Source: Pseudomonas sp. ADAK18 (GTDB lineage: Bacteria; Pseudomonadota; Gammaproteobacteria; Pseudomonadales; Pseudomonadaceae). From it: a stretch of DNA of 64,000 nt. Each line of letters begins with the position of its first letter. Within the stretch, counting starts at the first letter, position 1. Below are positions 17,154-27,100 of the stretch, piece by piece. The DNA lies in contig NZ_CP052859.1 in NCBI RefSeq assembly GCF_012935695.1, positions 2,335,001 through 2,399,000 of the forward strand. Reading direction: 5' to 3'. The translations under genes and the position numbers were made by a program. The notes under the pieces are model-generated. The model saw only the letters and a list, made by a program, of their open reading frames with translations, did not search any database and was not told where the DNA came from.

Positions 17154-18316
17154 TGATTAACCTCCACTAGATCCGCTGTGGTATCGGTCTTGACCGGCAT
17201 CACCTTCACCCCCGGCGCTACCCGCGACTGCCCTTGCACCACCACGGTTTCTCCGGCCGCCAGGCCCTGGCGAATCCACTGTTTGCCGTCAACTACGCTG
17301 CCCGCGTCCACCAAGCGCGGCTGCACCCGCTGATCCGCACCGACCACATAGACAAAGTTACCCTGGCGGCCGAATTGCACCGCTTCGGCCGGCACCACAG
17401 TGACGTCCTGGCGGGTTTGCACCAGCAACCGGGCGCTGACCAACTCGCCGGGCCACAGTTGGCCGGTGGCATTATCGAACTGCGCCTTGAGCTGAATCTG
17501 GCCGCTGGCGGCGGTGACCTGGCTGTCGATAAAGCTCAAGGCACCCTTGGCGATTTCCTGACGACCGTCGCGGGTCATCGCCACCACCTGCAAGGCGCCT
17601 TTGGCGTTTTCTTCGAGGATTTGCGGCAGATCGTCCTGGGAGACCGCAAACGCCACGGAGATCGGATTCATCTGGGTAATGGTCACCAGCCCGGTGGCTT
17701 CAGCACCATGGGCAATGGCGCCCACATCCAGTAAACGCTGGCCGGTGCGCCCGGTGAGCGGTGCCTTGACCTGGGTGAATTCCAGTTGCAGGCGTGCCGT
17801 GTCCAGCGCGGCCTGATCGGCCTGCACCGCGGCTTGTTGCGCGGCCAGTTGTGCACGAAAGGTATCGACGTCCTGGGTCGGGCCGGCCTTGGCGGCGGCC
17901 AGTTTACTCGCCCGATCAAGGTTGACCCGCAGGTTGGCCAGTTGCGCCTGATCCTTGGCCACCAGTGCCTGAGCCTGAGCGACTTGCGCCTGATAAACCC
18001 GTGGGTCAATCACCGCCAGCAGACTGCCGGCGGCGACGGTTTGGCCCTCGTTGAACAGGACCTTTTGCAGCTCCCCATCCACCCTCACCCGCACATTGAC
18101 GCTGTTAAGCGGCTGCACATTGCCGATGGCGCTGATCCAGATCGGCAGGTCCTGGCGGCTGACGGGTGACATCTGCACCGGCACCGCGCCGGCCTCGGTT
18201 TTCAGTGGCGCCGCCTGGGCATGCCTGATCCATTGAAATCCGCTGATGGCCGCTACCAGCGACAACACCACCAGCGTTCCGAGCGCAAGACGATGACGAG
18301 GGTGTAAAACATTCAT
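17150..18316 (-). CDS. Periplasmic adaptor (MFP) of RND pump, MdtA-like
   Basis: A 388-residue membrane-fusion protein. An N-terminal hydrophobic segment (LVVLSLVAAISGF, residues about 15-27) anchors or exports it, followed by a lipoyl half-motif (VDGELQKVLFNEGQTV), a coiled-coil hairpin rich in Ala, Gln and Asp (VAQAQALVAKDQAQLANL), the second lipoyl half (FTQVKAPLTGRTG), and beta-barrel and membrane-proximal domains (RQDVTVVPAEAVQFG). It links the permease and outer-membrane channel. The start overlaps the upstream OMF stop and its stop overlaps the permease start, so the three genes are tightly coupled. Confidence 0.93.
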   Translation of the reverse strand: MNVLHPRHRLALGTLVVLSLVAAISGFQWIRHAQAAPLKTEAGAVPVQMSPVSRQDLPIWISAIGNVQPLNSVNVRVRVDGELQKVLFNEGQTVAAGSLLAVIDPRVYQAQVAQAQALVAKDQAQLANLRVNLDRASKLAAAKAGPTQDVDTFRAQLAAQQAAVQADQAALDTARLQLEFTQVKAPLTGRTGQRLLDVGAIAHGAEATGLVTITQMNPISVAFAVSQDDLPQILEENAKGALQVVAMTRDGRQEIAKGALSFIDSQVTAASGQIQLKAQFDNATGQLWPGELVSARLLVQTRQDVTVVPAEAVQFGRQGNFVYVVGADQRVQPRLVDAGSVVDGKQWIRQGLAAGETVVVQGQSRVAPGVKVMPVKTDTTADLVEVNQ

Positions 18317-19716
18317 GGTTGAGCCACCTGAGCAGAAGAGTTGGAGGCGATGGCAGCGGCGGAAAAGTCCCCGCCCAAGGCTCGAAAAAGACCGACGGAG
18401 GCCTGTAAATGCTGGAGCCGTACCTGAAGCAACGCGTCTTCGGCCTGGTATTGAGTGCGTTCGACGATCAGCAAGGTCTGGAAATCGGTGGAACCCAAGC
18501 GGTAGCGCACCTGCGCCAGGCGCGCAGCTTCTCGGGCCGAGTCCACTGCTGCCTGGTTCAAGGCATAGCTCTTGTCCAGTTCACTGGCGGCACTGAGTTG
18601 GGTTTCGACGTCTTGCAGGGCCTCGATGATCGACTCGCGGTAACTGGCCGTCAGTTCCTGCACATGAGCCAGGTCAAAATGCAGCTGGCCCTTGAGTTGA
18701 CCACCGGCGAACAGCGGCTGGCTGAGGGTGCCGATGGCGCTCCAGATCTGGCCACCGGCGAGCGTATCGATGCCGCCCAGCAGGTCCAGGGACAGGTTGG
18801 GCAGAAACGCGGCGCGGGCCACACCGACATCAAAGTTGGCCGACTGCAAACGGGCTTCGGCGGCTTGAATGTCCGGGCGCTGACGCAGCAAGCCAATGGG
18901 CAACCCGGTGGCTGGCTGCGGTACTTGCAGGTCTTTGAGGCCGTCGCCGTGCAGATGAAAACCCTCAGGTGGCGCGCCCACCAGCACGGCCAGTTGATAC
19001 AGCGCCTGATCACGTTGCTGGCGCAGGGGCGGCATGGCCGCTTCAAAGGTTTGCATGGCATTGCGCTGTTGGGCGACCTCCAGGTTGGAGACCGCGCCCT
19101 GGCTGGCCTGGATTTGCACCAGTTCGAGCACTTGGCGCGCATCATCGGCAATCGACTGGGCCAGGCGCAGGCGCTCTTCCAGCGACAGCACCTGGAAGTA
19201 ACTGTCGGCGATGCTCGCGCCTAATGTCATGCGCAAGGTGCCGGCATCAAACACGCTGGCATGGGCCAAGGCATCGGCTGAGTCAGCGGCGGCCCGCTGT
19301 TTACCCCAGAAATCCAGCTCGTAGGTGGCCTCGGCAAACACGCTGCGTTTTTGTGTGGTGCCATAGTTGTTCTGGCGTTGGAAGTTGCCGCCCAGATTCA
19401 GTGCCGGGTATTGCGCGGCGCCCACCACCTGGGCTGACGAACGCGCCTCGTCGATGCGACTGACCGCCGCCTTCAAGGTGTAGTTGGCCGTCAGGCCGCG
19501 GGCGATCAATTGATCCAGTTCGGCGCTATGGAACTCGCGCCACCACTGCCCACCTGCGACCGCTCCGGCGCCCTGCCCGGCGTCCCACTGGGCCGCCAGG
19601 GGAATTTCAGGCGGTTTATAGTCAGGCACCATTGAACAGCCGCTGAGCATCAGCAGCCCAAGGGCAATCAAAGTAATGGAGGTTGGGCGCATCGAGCGCC
19701 CGGTTGCAACTGACAT
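18313..19716 (-). CDS. Outer-membrane efflux lipoprotein (OprM/NodT family)
   Basis: A 467-residue TolC-like outer-membrane factor. After a signal sequence it has the lipobox LMLSGCSMVPDY, so it should be lipidated at Cys. Two OEP repeats follow, with characteristic segments EATYELDFWGKQRAA, RQRPDIQAAEARLQSAN and YRLGSTDFQTLLIVERTQ. It is the first gene of the OMF-MFP-RND unit; having the channel gene first is a less usual order than MFP-RND-OMF. Start chosen at 19716 (GGGAG about ten bases upstream); an ATG at 19692 would also retain the signal peptide. A response regulator lies 103 bases upstream in the same direction. Confidence 0.92.
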   Translation of the reverse strand: MSVATGRSMRPTSITLIALGLLMLSGCSMVPDYKPPEIPLAAQWDAGQGAGAVAGGQWWREFHSAELDQLIARGLTANYTLKAAVSRIDEARSSAQVVGAAQYPALNLGGNFQRQNNYGTTQKRSVFAEATYELDFWGKQRAAADSADALAHASVFDAGTLRMTLGASIADSYFQVLSLEERLRLAQSIADDARQVLELVQIQASQGAVSNLEVAQQRNAMQTFEAAMPPLRQQRDQALYQLAVLVGAPPEGFHLHGDGLKDLQVPQPATGLPIGLLRQRPDIQAAEARLQSANFDVGVARAAFLPNLSLDLLGGIDTLAGGQIWSAIGTLSQPLFAGGQLKGQLHFDLAHVQELTASYRESIIEALQDVETQLSAASELDKSYALNQAAVDSAREAARLAQVRYRLGSTDFQTLLIVERTQYQAEDALLQVRLQHLQASVGLFRALGGDFSAAAIASNSSAQVAQP

Positions 19717-19819
19717 GGGCAAGCTGTCTCCCGCTTGAGCCGCTGTGGACAGGTCCACGAATGCGCCAAAGATAGCGAGAGGTGCCTGGCAGAGCGTTCG
19801 CCGGCAGATAAACTTTTGT

Positions 19820-20509
19820 TTAATCGCGGGTTGCGGTGCCCTCGAAACTGTAGCCGGCGCCAGGAACAGTTCTGATCAGCGAGTACTCAAAGCCTTCATC
19901 CAGTTTGCGGCGCAGGCGGTGAATGTGTTTGTCGATCACGTTGTCGTTGGGGTCGAAGTCGTAATCCCAGGCGCTGTCGAGCAGCATGTCGCGGGTCACC
20001 ACCTGGCCGCTGTGGCGCATGAGTTTTTCCAGCAGCAACGTTTCGCGGTGTTGCAGGACAATCACCCGCCCCTGGCGCACCGCGGTGCGGGTCGCGCAAT
20101 CGAGTTGCAGCTCACCGACTTCCAGGGTGCGCGCCGGGTTGCCAGGCTGATCGCGGCCACGCAGCAAGGCATCGAGCCGGGCCAGCACTTCGGCGAAGGC
20201 ATAGGGTTTGCCCAGGTAATCATCGCAGCCGGCTTGCAGGCCTTCGACCTTGTCCGCCGTCGAGGACTGGGCACTGAGCATCAGCACCGGCACCCGCCGC
20301 TGTTGCGCGCGCAAGGCCTTGACCAGGCCGATACCGTCCAGGCCCGGCAAGCGTCGGTCGACAATCAACGCATCGTGAATACCTTCCAGGGCCATGCCCA
20401 AACCGCTGTTGCCGTCGCTGGCAACGTCGACGACATGCCCGCCCTCCGTCAAGCCGCGCAGCAGGTACGCGGCGGTCTGGTCATCGTCTTCCACCACAAG
20501 AATGCGCAA
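19820..20509 (-). CDS. OmpR-family response regulator upstream of RND pump
   Basis: A 229-residue response regulator: receiver domain with acidic residues ED-D-D at 7-10, phospho-acceptor Asp51 (LIVDRRLPG), and a Lys in DDYLGKPYAF, then a winged-helix output domain ending IRTVPGAGYSF. It is transcribed toward the OMF-MFP-RND genes, 103 bases upstream of the first, and is divergent from a second response regulator/kinase pair. No kinase gene lies on its own strand, so it must use the divergent kinase or a distant one. Activation of the pump is inferred from position. Confidence 0.92.
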   Translation of the reverse strand: MRILVVEDDDQTAAYLLRGLTEGGHVVDVASDGNSGLGMALEGIHDALIVDRRLPGLDGIGLVKALRAQQRRVPVLMLSAQSSTADKVEGLQAGCDDYLGKPYAFAEVLARLDALLRGRDQPGNPARTLEVGELQLDCATRTAVRQGRVIVLQHRETLLLEKLMRHSGQVVTRDMLLDSAWDYDFDPNDNVIDKHIHRLRRKLDEGFEYSLIRTVPGAGYSFEGTATRD

Positions 20510-20624
20510 AGAGGCGCCTCCAACAAAAACTAAACTTTAATTTATCCTGCGGGAACGTGGCACCGCAGTAGGCTTTGCCACACTATGCCATCTCTGCCCC
20601 GAAGACGTGACCGGTTCCCTTGCC

Positions 20625-21317
20625 ATGACCCATGTTCTGGTCGTCGAAGACGACTTAGCCACTGCCCGCGAAATAGAAGCCGCCCTGTGTGACCACGGCT
20701 TCACCGTCACCCTTGCCGACAACGGCCGCGATGGCCTGTTGAAAGCCTTGAGCGAACCGTTCGACCTGATCGTGCTTGACCGCATGCTGCCGGGCGGCGT
20801 CGATGGCCTGGGCGTGCTCACCGCCTTGCGGGCCGCAGGCACCGCGACACCGGTGCTGATTCTCAGCGCCTTGAGCGCCCTCGACGAGCGAGTCCGTGGC
20901 CTGCGTGCCGGTGGCGATGACTACCTGACCAAACCCTTTGAATTCATCGAATTGACCGCCCGCCTCGATGCCTTGAGCCGGCGCCGCGCCGAGCCGTCGG
21001 CACCTGTCCAGGAGACTCGGCTACGGGTCGGCAACCTGGAAATCGACTTGTTGCGCCGCACGGTGCGCCGTGGCGAACGCATTGTTGACCTGGTGCCCCG
21101 GGAATACGCGCTGCTCGAACACCTGATGCGTAATGCCGGGCAAGTCATCACCCGCACCATGCTGTTTGAAGCCGTGTGGAACTACAGCTACGACGAGCGC
21201 ACCAACGTCATCGAAGTCCACATCGGCCGCTTGCGGCGCAAGATCGATGGCGAAGGCGATGGGCAGATGATCCACACCGTGCGGGGAGCCGGCTATGTCC
21301 TCCGTTCGCCTGAGTGA
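20625..21317 (+). CDS. OmpR-family response regulator (partner of downstream kinase)
   Basis: A 230-residue OmpR/PhoB-type regulator. The receiver has ED-D at 8-10, phospho-acceptor Asp52 (IVLDRMLPG) and Lys in DDYLTKPFEF; the DNA-binding domain includes VPREYALLEHLMRNAGQVITR and ends TVRGAGYVL. The ATG at 20625 begins the canonical MTHVLVVEDD; a GTG at 20607 would add six residues. The kinase gene overlaps its end by 23 bases. It is divergent from the other response regulator across 115 bases that contain the AT-rich run CTAAACTTTAATTTATCC, a possible shared binding region. Confidence 0.93.
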   Translation: MTHVLVVEDDLATAREIEAALCDHGFTVTLADNGRDGLLKALSEPFDLIVLDRMLPGGVDGLGVLTALRAAGTATPVLILSALSALDERVRGLRAGGDDYLTKPFEFIELTARLDALSRRRAEPSAPVQETRLRVGNLEIDLLRRTVRRGERIVDLVPREYALLEHLMRNAGQVITRTMLFEAVWNYSYDERTNVIEVHIGRLRRKIDGEGDGQMIHTVRGAGYVLRSPE

Positions 21318-22653
21318 AATACCGCGCACCATCAGTTTCCGCACCGGATTGCTGTTTCTCGGGCTATTCGGCTGCTCGTTCCTGGCCTTGTTCGGCTACA
21401 TCTATTGGCAGACCGCGTTTTACCTCAAAGGCGAAGCCGACGCCGCGCTCTACCAACAAGTGGAGAACCGCAGCGCACAAGCGCCCGAGGTTCAGTTGCA
21501 GGAAATCCGCAACCATGCGGTGCAAGACGTCGAAGGTCGCTTGCCCCATAGCCTGTTCGATGCGCAAGGAAAGTACATTGCCGGGGTGATCCGTGAATTG
21601 CCTGACTTTGCGACCTACGACAAACCCCAGGAGTTTCGCTGGCTCAAGAGCAGCGGCCACCACCGCCCCGTGCGGTTCATCGCGCACCGCTTGGCAGACG
21701 GCAGGATCCTGCTGGTCGCCCAGGACATGCACGATATTCGCGAGTTCGACGAACTGCTGATCAATGCGCTGATTTCCGGCGGTGTGCTGTTGCTGGTAGT
21801 CGGCCTGATCGGTGCGGTGGTGCTGGGGTTTTCCGCCCACCGGCGTCTGGACAAGGTCAGTCGCTCCATCAAGGGCATCATTGAAGGCGACTTGACCGGC
21901 CGGCTGCCGATCCAAGGCAATAACGACGACATCGACCGTCTCGCCTCGGTGGTCAACGGCATGCTCGACGAACTGGAGCGCCTGATGAGCGAGGTCAAAG
22001 GCGTCTGCGATGACATCGCCCACGACTTGCGCACCCCGCTGACCCGACTGATCGCCGGCCTGGAGCGCGCCCAACGACGCGGCCTGGACCAGGCGCAATA
22101 TGCCGCCAGCATCGACTCGGCGCTCACCGAAGCCAAGGGCCTGCTGTTGACCTTCAAGGCGCTGCTGCGTATTTCGGAAATCGAAAACAGCGCCCGCCGC
22201 AGTCACTTCGCCCCGGTGGACTTGAACCTGATCGCCGCTGATGCGGCGGAGCTCTACGAGCCGCTGGCCGAAGAGCGCGGCATCCGCCTCACCGTCGACA
22301 ACAGCCAGGCCCCAGCGGTGATGGCCGGTGATCCGCAACTGTTGTTTGATGCACTGTGCAACCTGCTGGATAACGCCATCAAGTTTTCACCGGATCACAG
22401 CCATGTACGCCTGAGCGTCATTGCGGACGGGGCCGTCGTGGGAATTCGCGTGGAGGACAACGGGCCGGGCATCCCTCAAGCCGAACGTGAGGCCGTGCTG
22501 CGCCGGTTGTATCGAGCGGAATCCAGCCGACATACACCGGGCAACGGGCTCGGCTTGAGCATGGTCTCGGCGGTAGCGCGGCTGCATGATATGCAGCTGA
22601 CGGTGAGCGATGCGGCACCGGGGTGTCGAGTCGACCTACTGTGCAAGGAATAA
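21295..22653 (+). CDS. Sensor histidine kinase
   Basis: A 452-residue membrane kinase. TM1 is at about 18-38 and TM2 at about 155-178, enclosing a periplasmic sensor of roughly 115 residues. A HAMP segment (RRLDKVSRSIKGIIEGDLTG) and the H-box DDIAHDLRTPLTRL follow, with the phospho-acceptor near His243. The N box (NLLDNAIKFSP), G1 (VEDNGPGIP) and G2 (NGLGLSMV) are all present. It overlaps the response regulator gene by 23 bases; the start is supported by GGGAG six bases upstream. Its stimulus is unknown; by position it probably governs the neighbouring RND pump, possibly via both response regulators. Confidence 0.93.
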   Translation: MSSVRLSEIPRTISFRTGLLFLGLFGCSFLALFGYIYWQTAFYLKGEADAALYQQVENRSAQAPEVQLQEIRNHAVQDVEGRLPHSLFDAQGKYIAGVIRELPDFATYDKPQEFRWLKSSGHHRPVRFIAHRLADGRILLVAQDMHDIREFDELLINALISGGVLLLVVGLIGAVVLGFSAHRRLDKVSRSIKGIIEGDLTGRLPIQGNNDDIDRLASVVNGMLDELERLMSEVKGVCDDIAHDLRTPLTRLIAGLERAQRRGLDQAQYAASIDSALTEAKGLLLTFKALLRISEIENSARRSHFAPVDLNLIAADAAELYEPLAEERGIRLTVDNSQAPAVMAGDPQLLFDALCNLLDNAIKFSPDHSHVRLSVIADGAVVGIRVEDNGPGIPQAEREAVLRRLYRAESSRHTPGNGLGLSMVSAVARLHDMQLTVSDAAPGCRVDLLCKE

Positions 22654-22710
22654 AGGCCGACTGCACATGCCCGATAATGTTCCTTGCGCCTTCTGCAACA
22701 GTCTTTTGTT

Positions 22711-22788
22711 ATCAGCCATATTGATAGCACCCTAACGAAAGCCCCATCCTAGAGGGCTCGATTCGCGCTTATATCATTCCGAATGATA
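22711..22788 (+). promoter_or_regulatory. Two LysR-type (MexT-like) palindromes upstream of mexE
   Basis: TATCA, seven bases, TGATA at 22711-22727 and a perfect palindrome TATCATTCCGAATGATA at 22772-22788 lie with centres about 60 bases apart, 85-160 bases before the mexE start. The second continues as AGTTACCTT and so partly matches my recollection of the MexT box (ATCA, N5, GTCGAT, N4, ACYAT): ATCA, GAT and ACC-T fit. They are likely MexT sites, which would keep mexEF-oprN under mexT despite the separation. Confidence 0.6.
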
Positions 22789-22872
22789 GTTACCTTTGTT
22801 TCATTCGATTCGTGAGATAGCACCTCGCCGAGCATGATCCGCCCATCTCAAATACATTGGCGGATGCACCTC

Positions 22873-24117
22873 ATGGAACAGTCACTCAAACATTTGCGCT
22901 ATCCCCTGGCCCTCTTGGCCGTGCTGGTGATGAGCGCATGCGGCAAGACCCCTGATCAAGCGGCCGCCATGCCACCGAGCAAAGTGAGCGTGGCAAAAGT
23001 CATTGAACAACCTGTCAACGAGTGGGATGAGTTCACCGGCCGCCTGGAAGCCCCAGAGACCGTACAGATTCGTCCGCGCGTGTCCGGCCAGATCGACCAG
23101 GTAGCCTTCACCGAAGGTGCACTGGTCAAGAAAGGCGACTTGCTGTTCCAGATCGACCCGCGTCCGTTCCAGGCCGAAGTGCGCCGCCTCGAAGCCCAGC
23201 TAGCCCAAACCCGTGCCGCCGCGACCCGCAGCGATAACGAAGCCCAACGCGGCGAACGCCTGCGCCAAAGCAACGCGATCTCTGCCGAACTCGCCGACTC
23301 GCGCACCACCGCTGCCCAGGAAGCCCGCGCCGCTGTTGCCGGGATCCAGGCGCAGTTGGACGTGGCCAAGCTGAACCTGAGCTTCACCCGCGTCACCGCG
23401 CCCATCAGTGGGCGTGTCAGCCGTGCCGACATTACCGCCGGCAACTTGGTGACCGCCGATGTCACGGCGCTGACCAGCGTGGTCTCCACCGACAAGGTCT
23501 ACGCCTACTTCGACGCCGATGAACGCGTGTACCTCAAGTACACCGAACTGGCTCGCCAAGGCCGCCGTGGCGCCACCACGCCGGTGTACCTGGGCCTGTC
23601 CAACGAGGATGGCAACCCGCACCTGGGCCAGATGAACTTCGTCGACAACCAGGTCAACCCAGCCACCGGCACCATCCGTGGTCGCGCCGTGTTCGATAAC
23701 ACTGACGGGCGCTTCACCCCCGGCCTGTATGCACGCCTGAAACTGGTGGGCAGCGGGACCTACTCCGCCGTGCTGATCAACGACGAAGCGGTCGGTACTG
23801 ACCTTGGCAAGAAGTTCGTGCTGGTGATGGATGGCGACAATAAATCGTCGTACCGCGCCGTGGAACTGGGGCCAAAGATCGAAGGTTTGCGCATCGTACG
23901 CAGCGGCCTGAACAAGGACGACACCATTATCGTCAAGGGCCTGCAGCGGGTTCGCCCGGGATCGCCGGTAGCCCCGGAAACCATCCCGATGGCCAGCAAG
24001 GAAACCCTCGCCGCATTGGCACAACAACGACAAGCGCTTGAAGCCAGCAACCTGGAGCAAGTGGCGCCGGATAAAGCCGCGCCCAAGCTCGCCAGTACAG
24101 CGACTCCACGCGGTTAA
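22873..24117 (+). CDS. mexE: MexE, periplasmic adaptor of MexEF-OprN
   Basis: A 414-residue lipoprotein adaptor. The start MEQSLKHLRYPLALLA with lipobox VMSACGK matches MexE of P. aeruginosa as I remember it. Domains in order: lipoyl half (RPRVSGQIDQVAFTEGALV), alpha-hairpin (VRRLEAQLAQTRAAATRS), lipoyl half (FTRVTAPISGRVSRADI), beta-barrel and membrane-proximal domain. The pump exports chloramphenicol, fluoroquinolones, trimethoprim and quorum-sensing precursors in P. aeruginosa. An in-frame ATG at 22834 would add 13 residues before the conserved start and is rejected. mexF begins 15 bases after the stop. Confidence 0.92.
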   Translation: MEQSLKHLRYPLALLAVLVMSACGKTPDQAAAMPPSKVSVAKVIEQPVNEWDEFTGRLEAPETVQIRPRVSGQIDQVAFTEGALVKKGDLLFQIDPRPFQAEVRRLEAQLAQTRAAATRSDNEAQRGERLRQSNAISAELADSRTTAAQEARAAVAGIQAQLDVAKLNLSFTRVTAPISGRVSRADITAGNLVTADVTALTSVVSTDKVYAYFDADERVYLKYTELARQGRRGATTPVYLGLSNEDGNPHLGQMNFVDNQVNPATGTIRGRAVFDNTDGRFTPGLYARLKLVGSGTYSAVLINDEAVGTDLGKKFVLVMDGDNKSSYRAVELGPKIEGLRIVRSGLNKDDTIIVKGLQRVRPGSPVAPETIPMASKETLAALAQQRQALEASNLEQVAPDKAAPKLASTATPRG

Positions 24118-24132
24118 GGGACAACACTCAAG

Positions 24133-27100
24133 ATGAATTTTTCCCAGTTCTTCATTTCACGGCCGATCTTCGCAGCGGTGCTGTCGCTGTTGATCCTGAT
24201 CGCCGGCGCCATTTCGCTGTTCCAGCTACCGATCAGCGAATACCCGGAAGTAGTGCCGCCTACCGTGGTGGTACGCGCCAACTTCCCGGGCGCCAACCCG
24301 AAGGTTATCGGTGAAACCGTTGCCGCTCCCCTGGAGCAAGCCATTACCGGCGTCGAGAACATGCTGTACATGTCCTCGCAGTCGACGGCTGACGGCAAGA
24401 TCACCCTGACCATCACCTTCGCCCTCGGCACCGACCTGGATAACGCCCAGGTGCAGGTACAGAACCGCGTCACCCGGACCCAGCCCAAGCTGCCGGAAGA
24501 AGTGACCCGGATCGGTATCACCGTAGACAAGGCCTCCCCCGACCTGACCATGGTTGTGCACTTGACCTCACCGGACAAGCGCTACGACATGTTGTACCTG
24601 TCCAACTACGCCATCCTCAACATCAAGGATGAACTGGCACGCCTGGGCGGCGTGGGTGACGTGCAATTGTTCGGCATGGGCGACTACTCCCTGCGGGTAT
24701 GGCTGGACCCGAACAAGACCGCTTCACGCAACCTGACCGCCACTGACGTGGTGACCGCAATCCGTGAGCAGAACCGTCAAGTGGCCGCCGGTGCCCTGGG
24801 CGCTCCGCCTGCGCCGAATGCCACCAGCTTCCAATTGTCGGTCAACACTCAAGGCCGCCTGGTCACTGAGGAAGAGTTCGAAAACATCATTATCCGCGCA
24901 GGCGATAACGGTGAGATCACCCGCCTGAAAGACATCGCACGGGTAGAACTGGGCTCCAGCCAGTATGCCTTGCGTTCGTTGCTCAATAACCAACCGGCGG
25001 TGGCGATCCCGATCTTCCAGCGTCCGGGTTCCAACGCCATTGAGATCTCCAATGAAGTGCGCGCCAAGATGGCGGAGCTCAAGAAGAGTTTCCCTGAAGG
25101 CATGGATTTCAGCATCGTCTATGACCCGACCATCTTCGTGCGTGGCTCCATCGAGGCGGTGGTTCACACCCTGTTCGAAGCACTGATCCTGGTGGTGCTG
25201 GTGGTGATCCTGTTCCTGCAAACCTGGCGCGCCTCGATCATCCCGTTGGTGGCGGTGCCGGTATCGCTGATCGGTACCTTTGCGGTCATGCACCTGTTTG
25301 GCTTCTCCCTCAACGCCCTGTCGCTGTTCGGGCTGGTATTGGCCATCGGTATCGTGGTGGACGACGCCATCGTGGTGGTGGAGAACGTCGAGCGAAACAT
25401 CGAGCTGGGCCTGCAACCGTTCGAGGCCACTAAAAAGGCCATGAGCGAAGTGACCGGCCCGATCATTGCCACGGCGCTGGTGCTGTGTGCGGTGTTTATT
25501 CCGGCGGCCTTCATCAGCGGCTTGACTGGGCAGTTCTACAAACAGTTCGCCTTGACCATTGCCATTTCGACAGTGATCTCGGCCTTCAACTCGCTGACCT
25601 TGTCCCCTGCCCTGGCCGCTGTGTTACTGCGCAGCCATGACGCGCCGAAGGATCGCTTCTCGAAAATCCTCGACGGGATCTTTGGTGCCTGGTTGTTCCG
25701 CCCGTTCAACCGCTTCTTCGATAAAGCCAGTCATGGTTACGTCGGTACCGTACGCCGGGTAATTCGCGGCAGCGGCATCGCGCTGTTCCTGTACGCAGGC
25801 CTGATGGTGCTGACCTGGTTCGGTTTTGCCCACACCCCGACCGGTTTCGTGCCGGCCCAGGACAAGCAATACCTGGTGGCCTTCGCTCAATTGCCGGACG
25901 CCGCGAGCCTGGACCGCACCGAAGACGTGATCAAGCGCATGTCTGACATCGCCCTGAAACAGCCGGGCGTGGAAAGCGCCGTAGCGTTCCCGGGCTTGTC
26001 GATCAACGGTTTCACCAACAGCCCCAACAGCGGCATCGTCTTTGTGACCTTGAAGCCGTTCGACGAACGTAAAGGTGCGGGCATGTCGGCCGGGGCGATT
26101 GCCGGCGCACTGAATGGCAAGTACAGCGACATCCAGGAAGCCTACATGGCGATCTTCCCTCCGCCGCCGGTACAGGGCCTGGGCACCATTGGCGGGTTCC
26201 GCCTGCAAGTTGAAGACCGTGGCAACCTGGGTTACGACGAGCTGTACAAAGAAGTGCAGAACATCATCACCAAGAGCCGCACCGTGCCGGAACTGGCCGG
26301 GTTGTTCACCAGCTACACGGTCAACGTGCCGCAGGTCGATGCCGCTATCGACCGGGAAAAGGCCAAGACCCACGGCGTGGCGATCAGCGACATCTTCGAC
26401 ACCCTGCAGATTTACCTGGGTTCGCTGTATGCCAACGACTTCAACCGCTTCGGTCGTACCTATCAGGTCAACGTGCAGGCTGAGCAACAATTCCGCCTGG
26501 ATTCCGAGCAGATTGGCCAGTTGAAAGTGCGCAACAACAAAGGCGAGATGATCCCGCTGGCGACCTTTATCAAGGTCAGCGACACCTCGGGCCCGGACCG
26601 CGTGATGCACTACAACGGCTTCATTACCGCCGAGATCAACGGTAACGCGGCACCGGGCTACAGCTCCGGCCAGGCGCAGATTGCCATCGAGAAACTGCTC
26701 AAAGACGAGCTGCCCAACGGCATGACCTACGAGTGGACCGACCTGACCTATCAGCAAATCCTCTCGGGCAATACCGCGCTGTTCGTGTTCCCGCTCTGCG
26801 TACTGCTGGCGTTCCTGGTACTGGCCGCCCAATACGAAAGCTGGAGCCTGCCACTGGCGGTGATCCTGATCGTACCGATGACCCTGCTGTCGGCCATCAC
26901 CGGGGTGATTCTCTCCGGCGGCGACAACAACATCTTTACCCAGATCGGCTTGATCGTACTGGTGGGGCTTGCCTGTAAGAACGCGATTCTGATTGTCGAG
27001 TTTGCCAAGGACAAACAGCAGGAAGGTCTCGATCCGCTCGCCGCGGTACTGGAAGCCTGCCGTCTGCGTCTGCGGCCGATCCTGATGACCTCGTTCGCTT

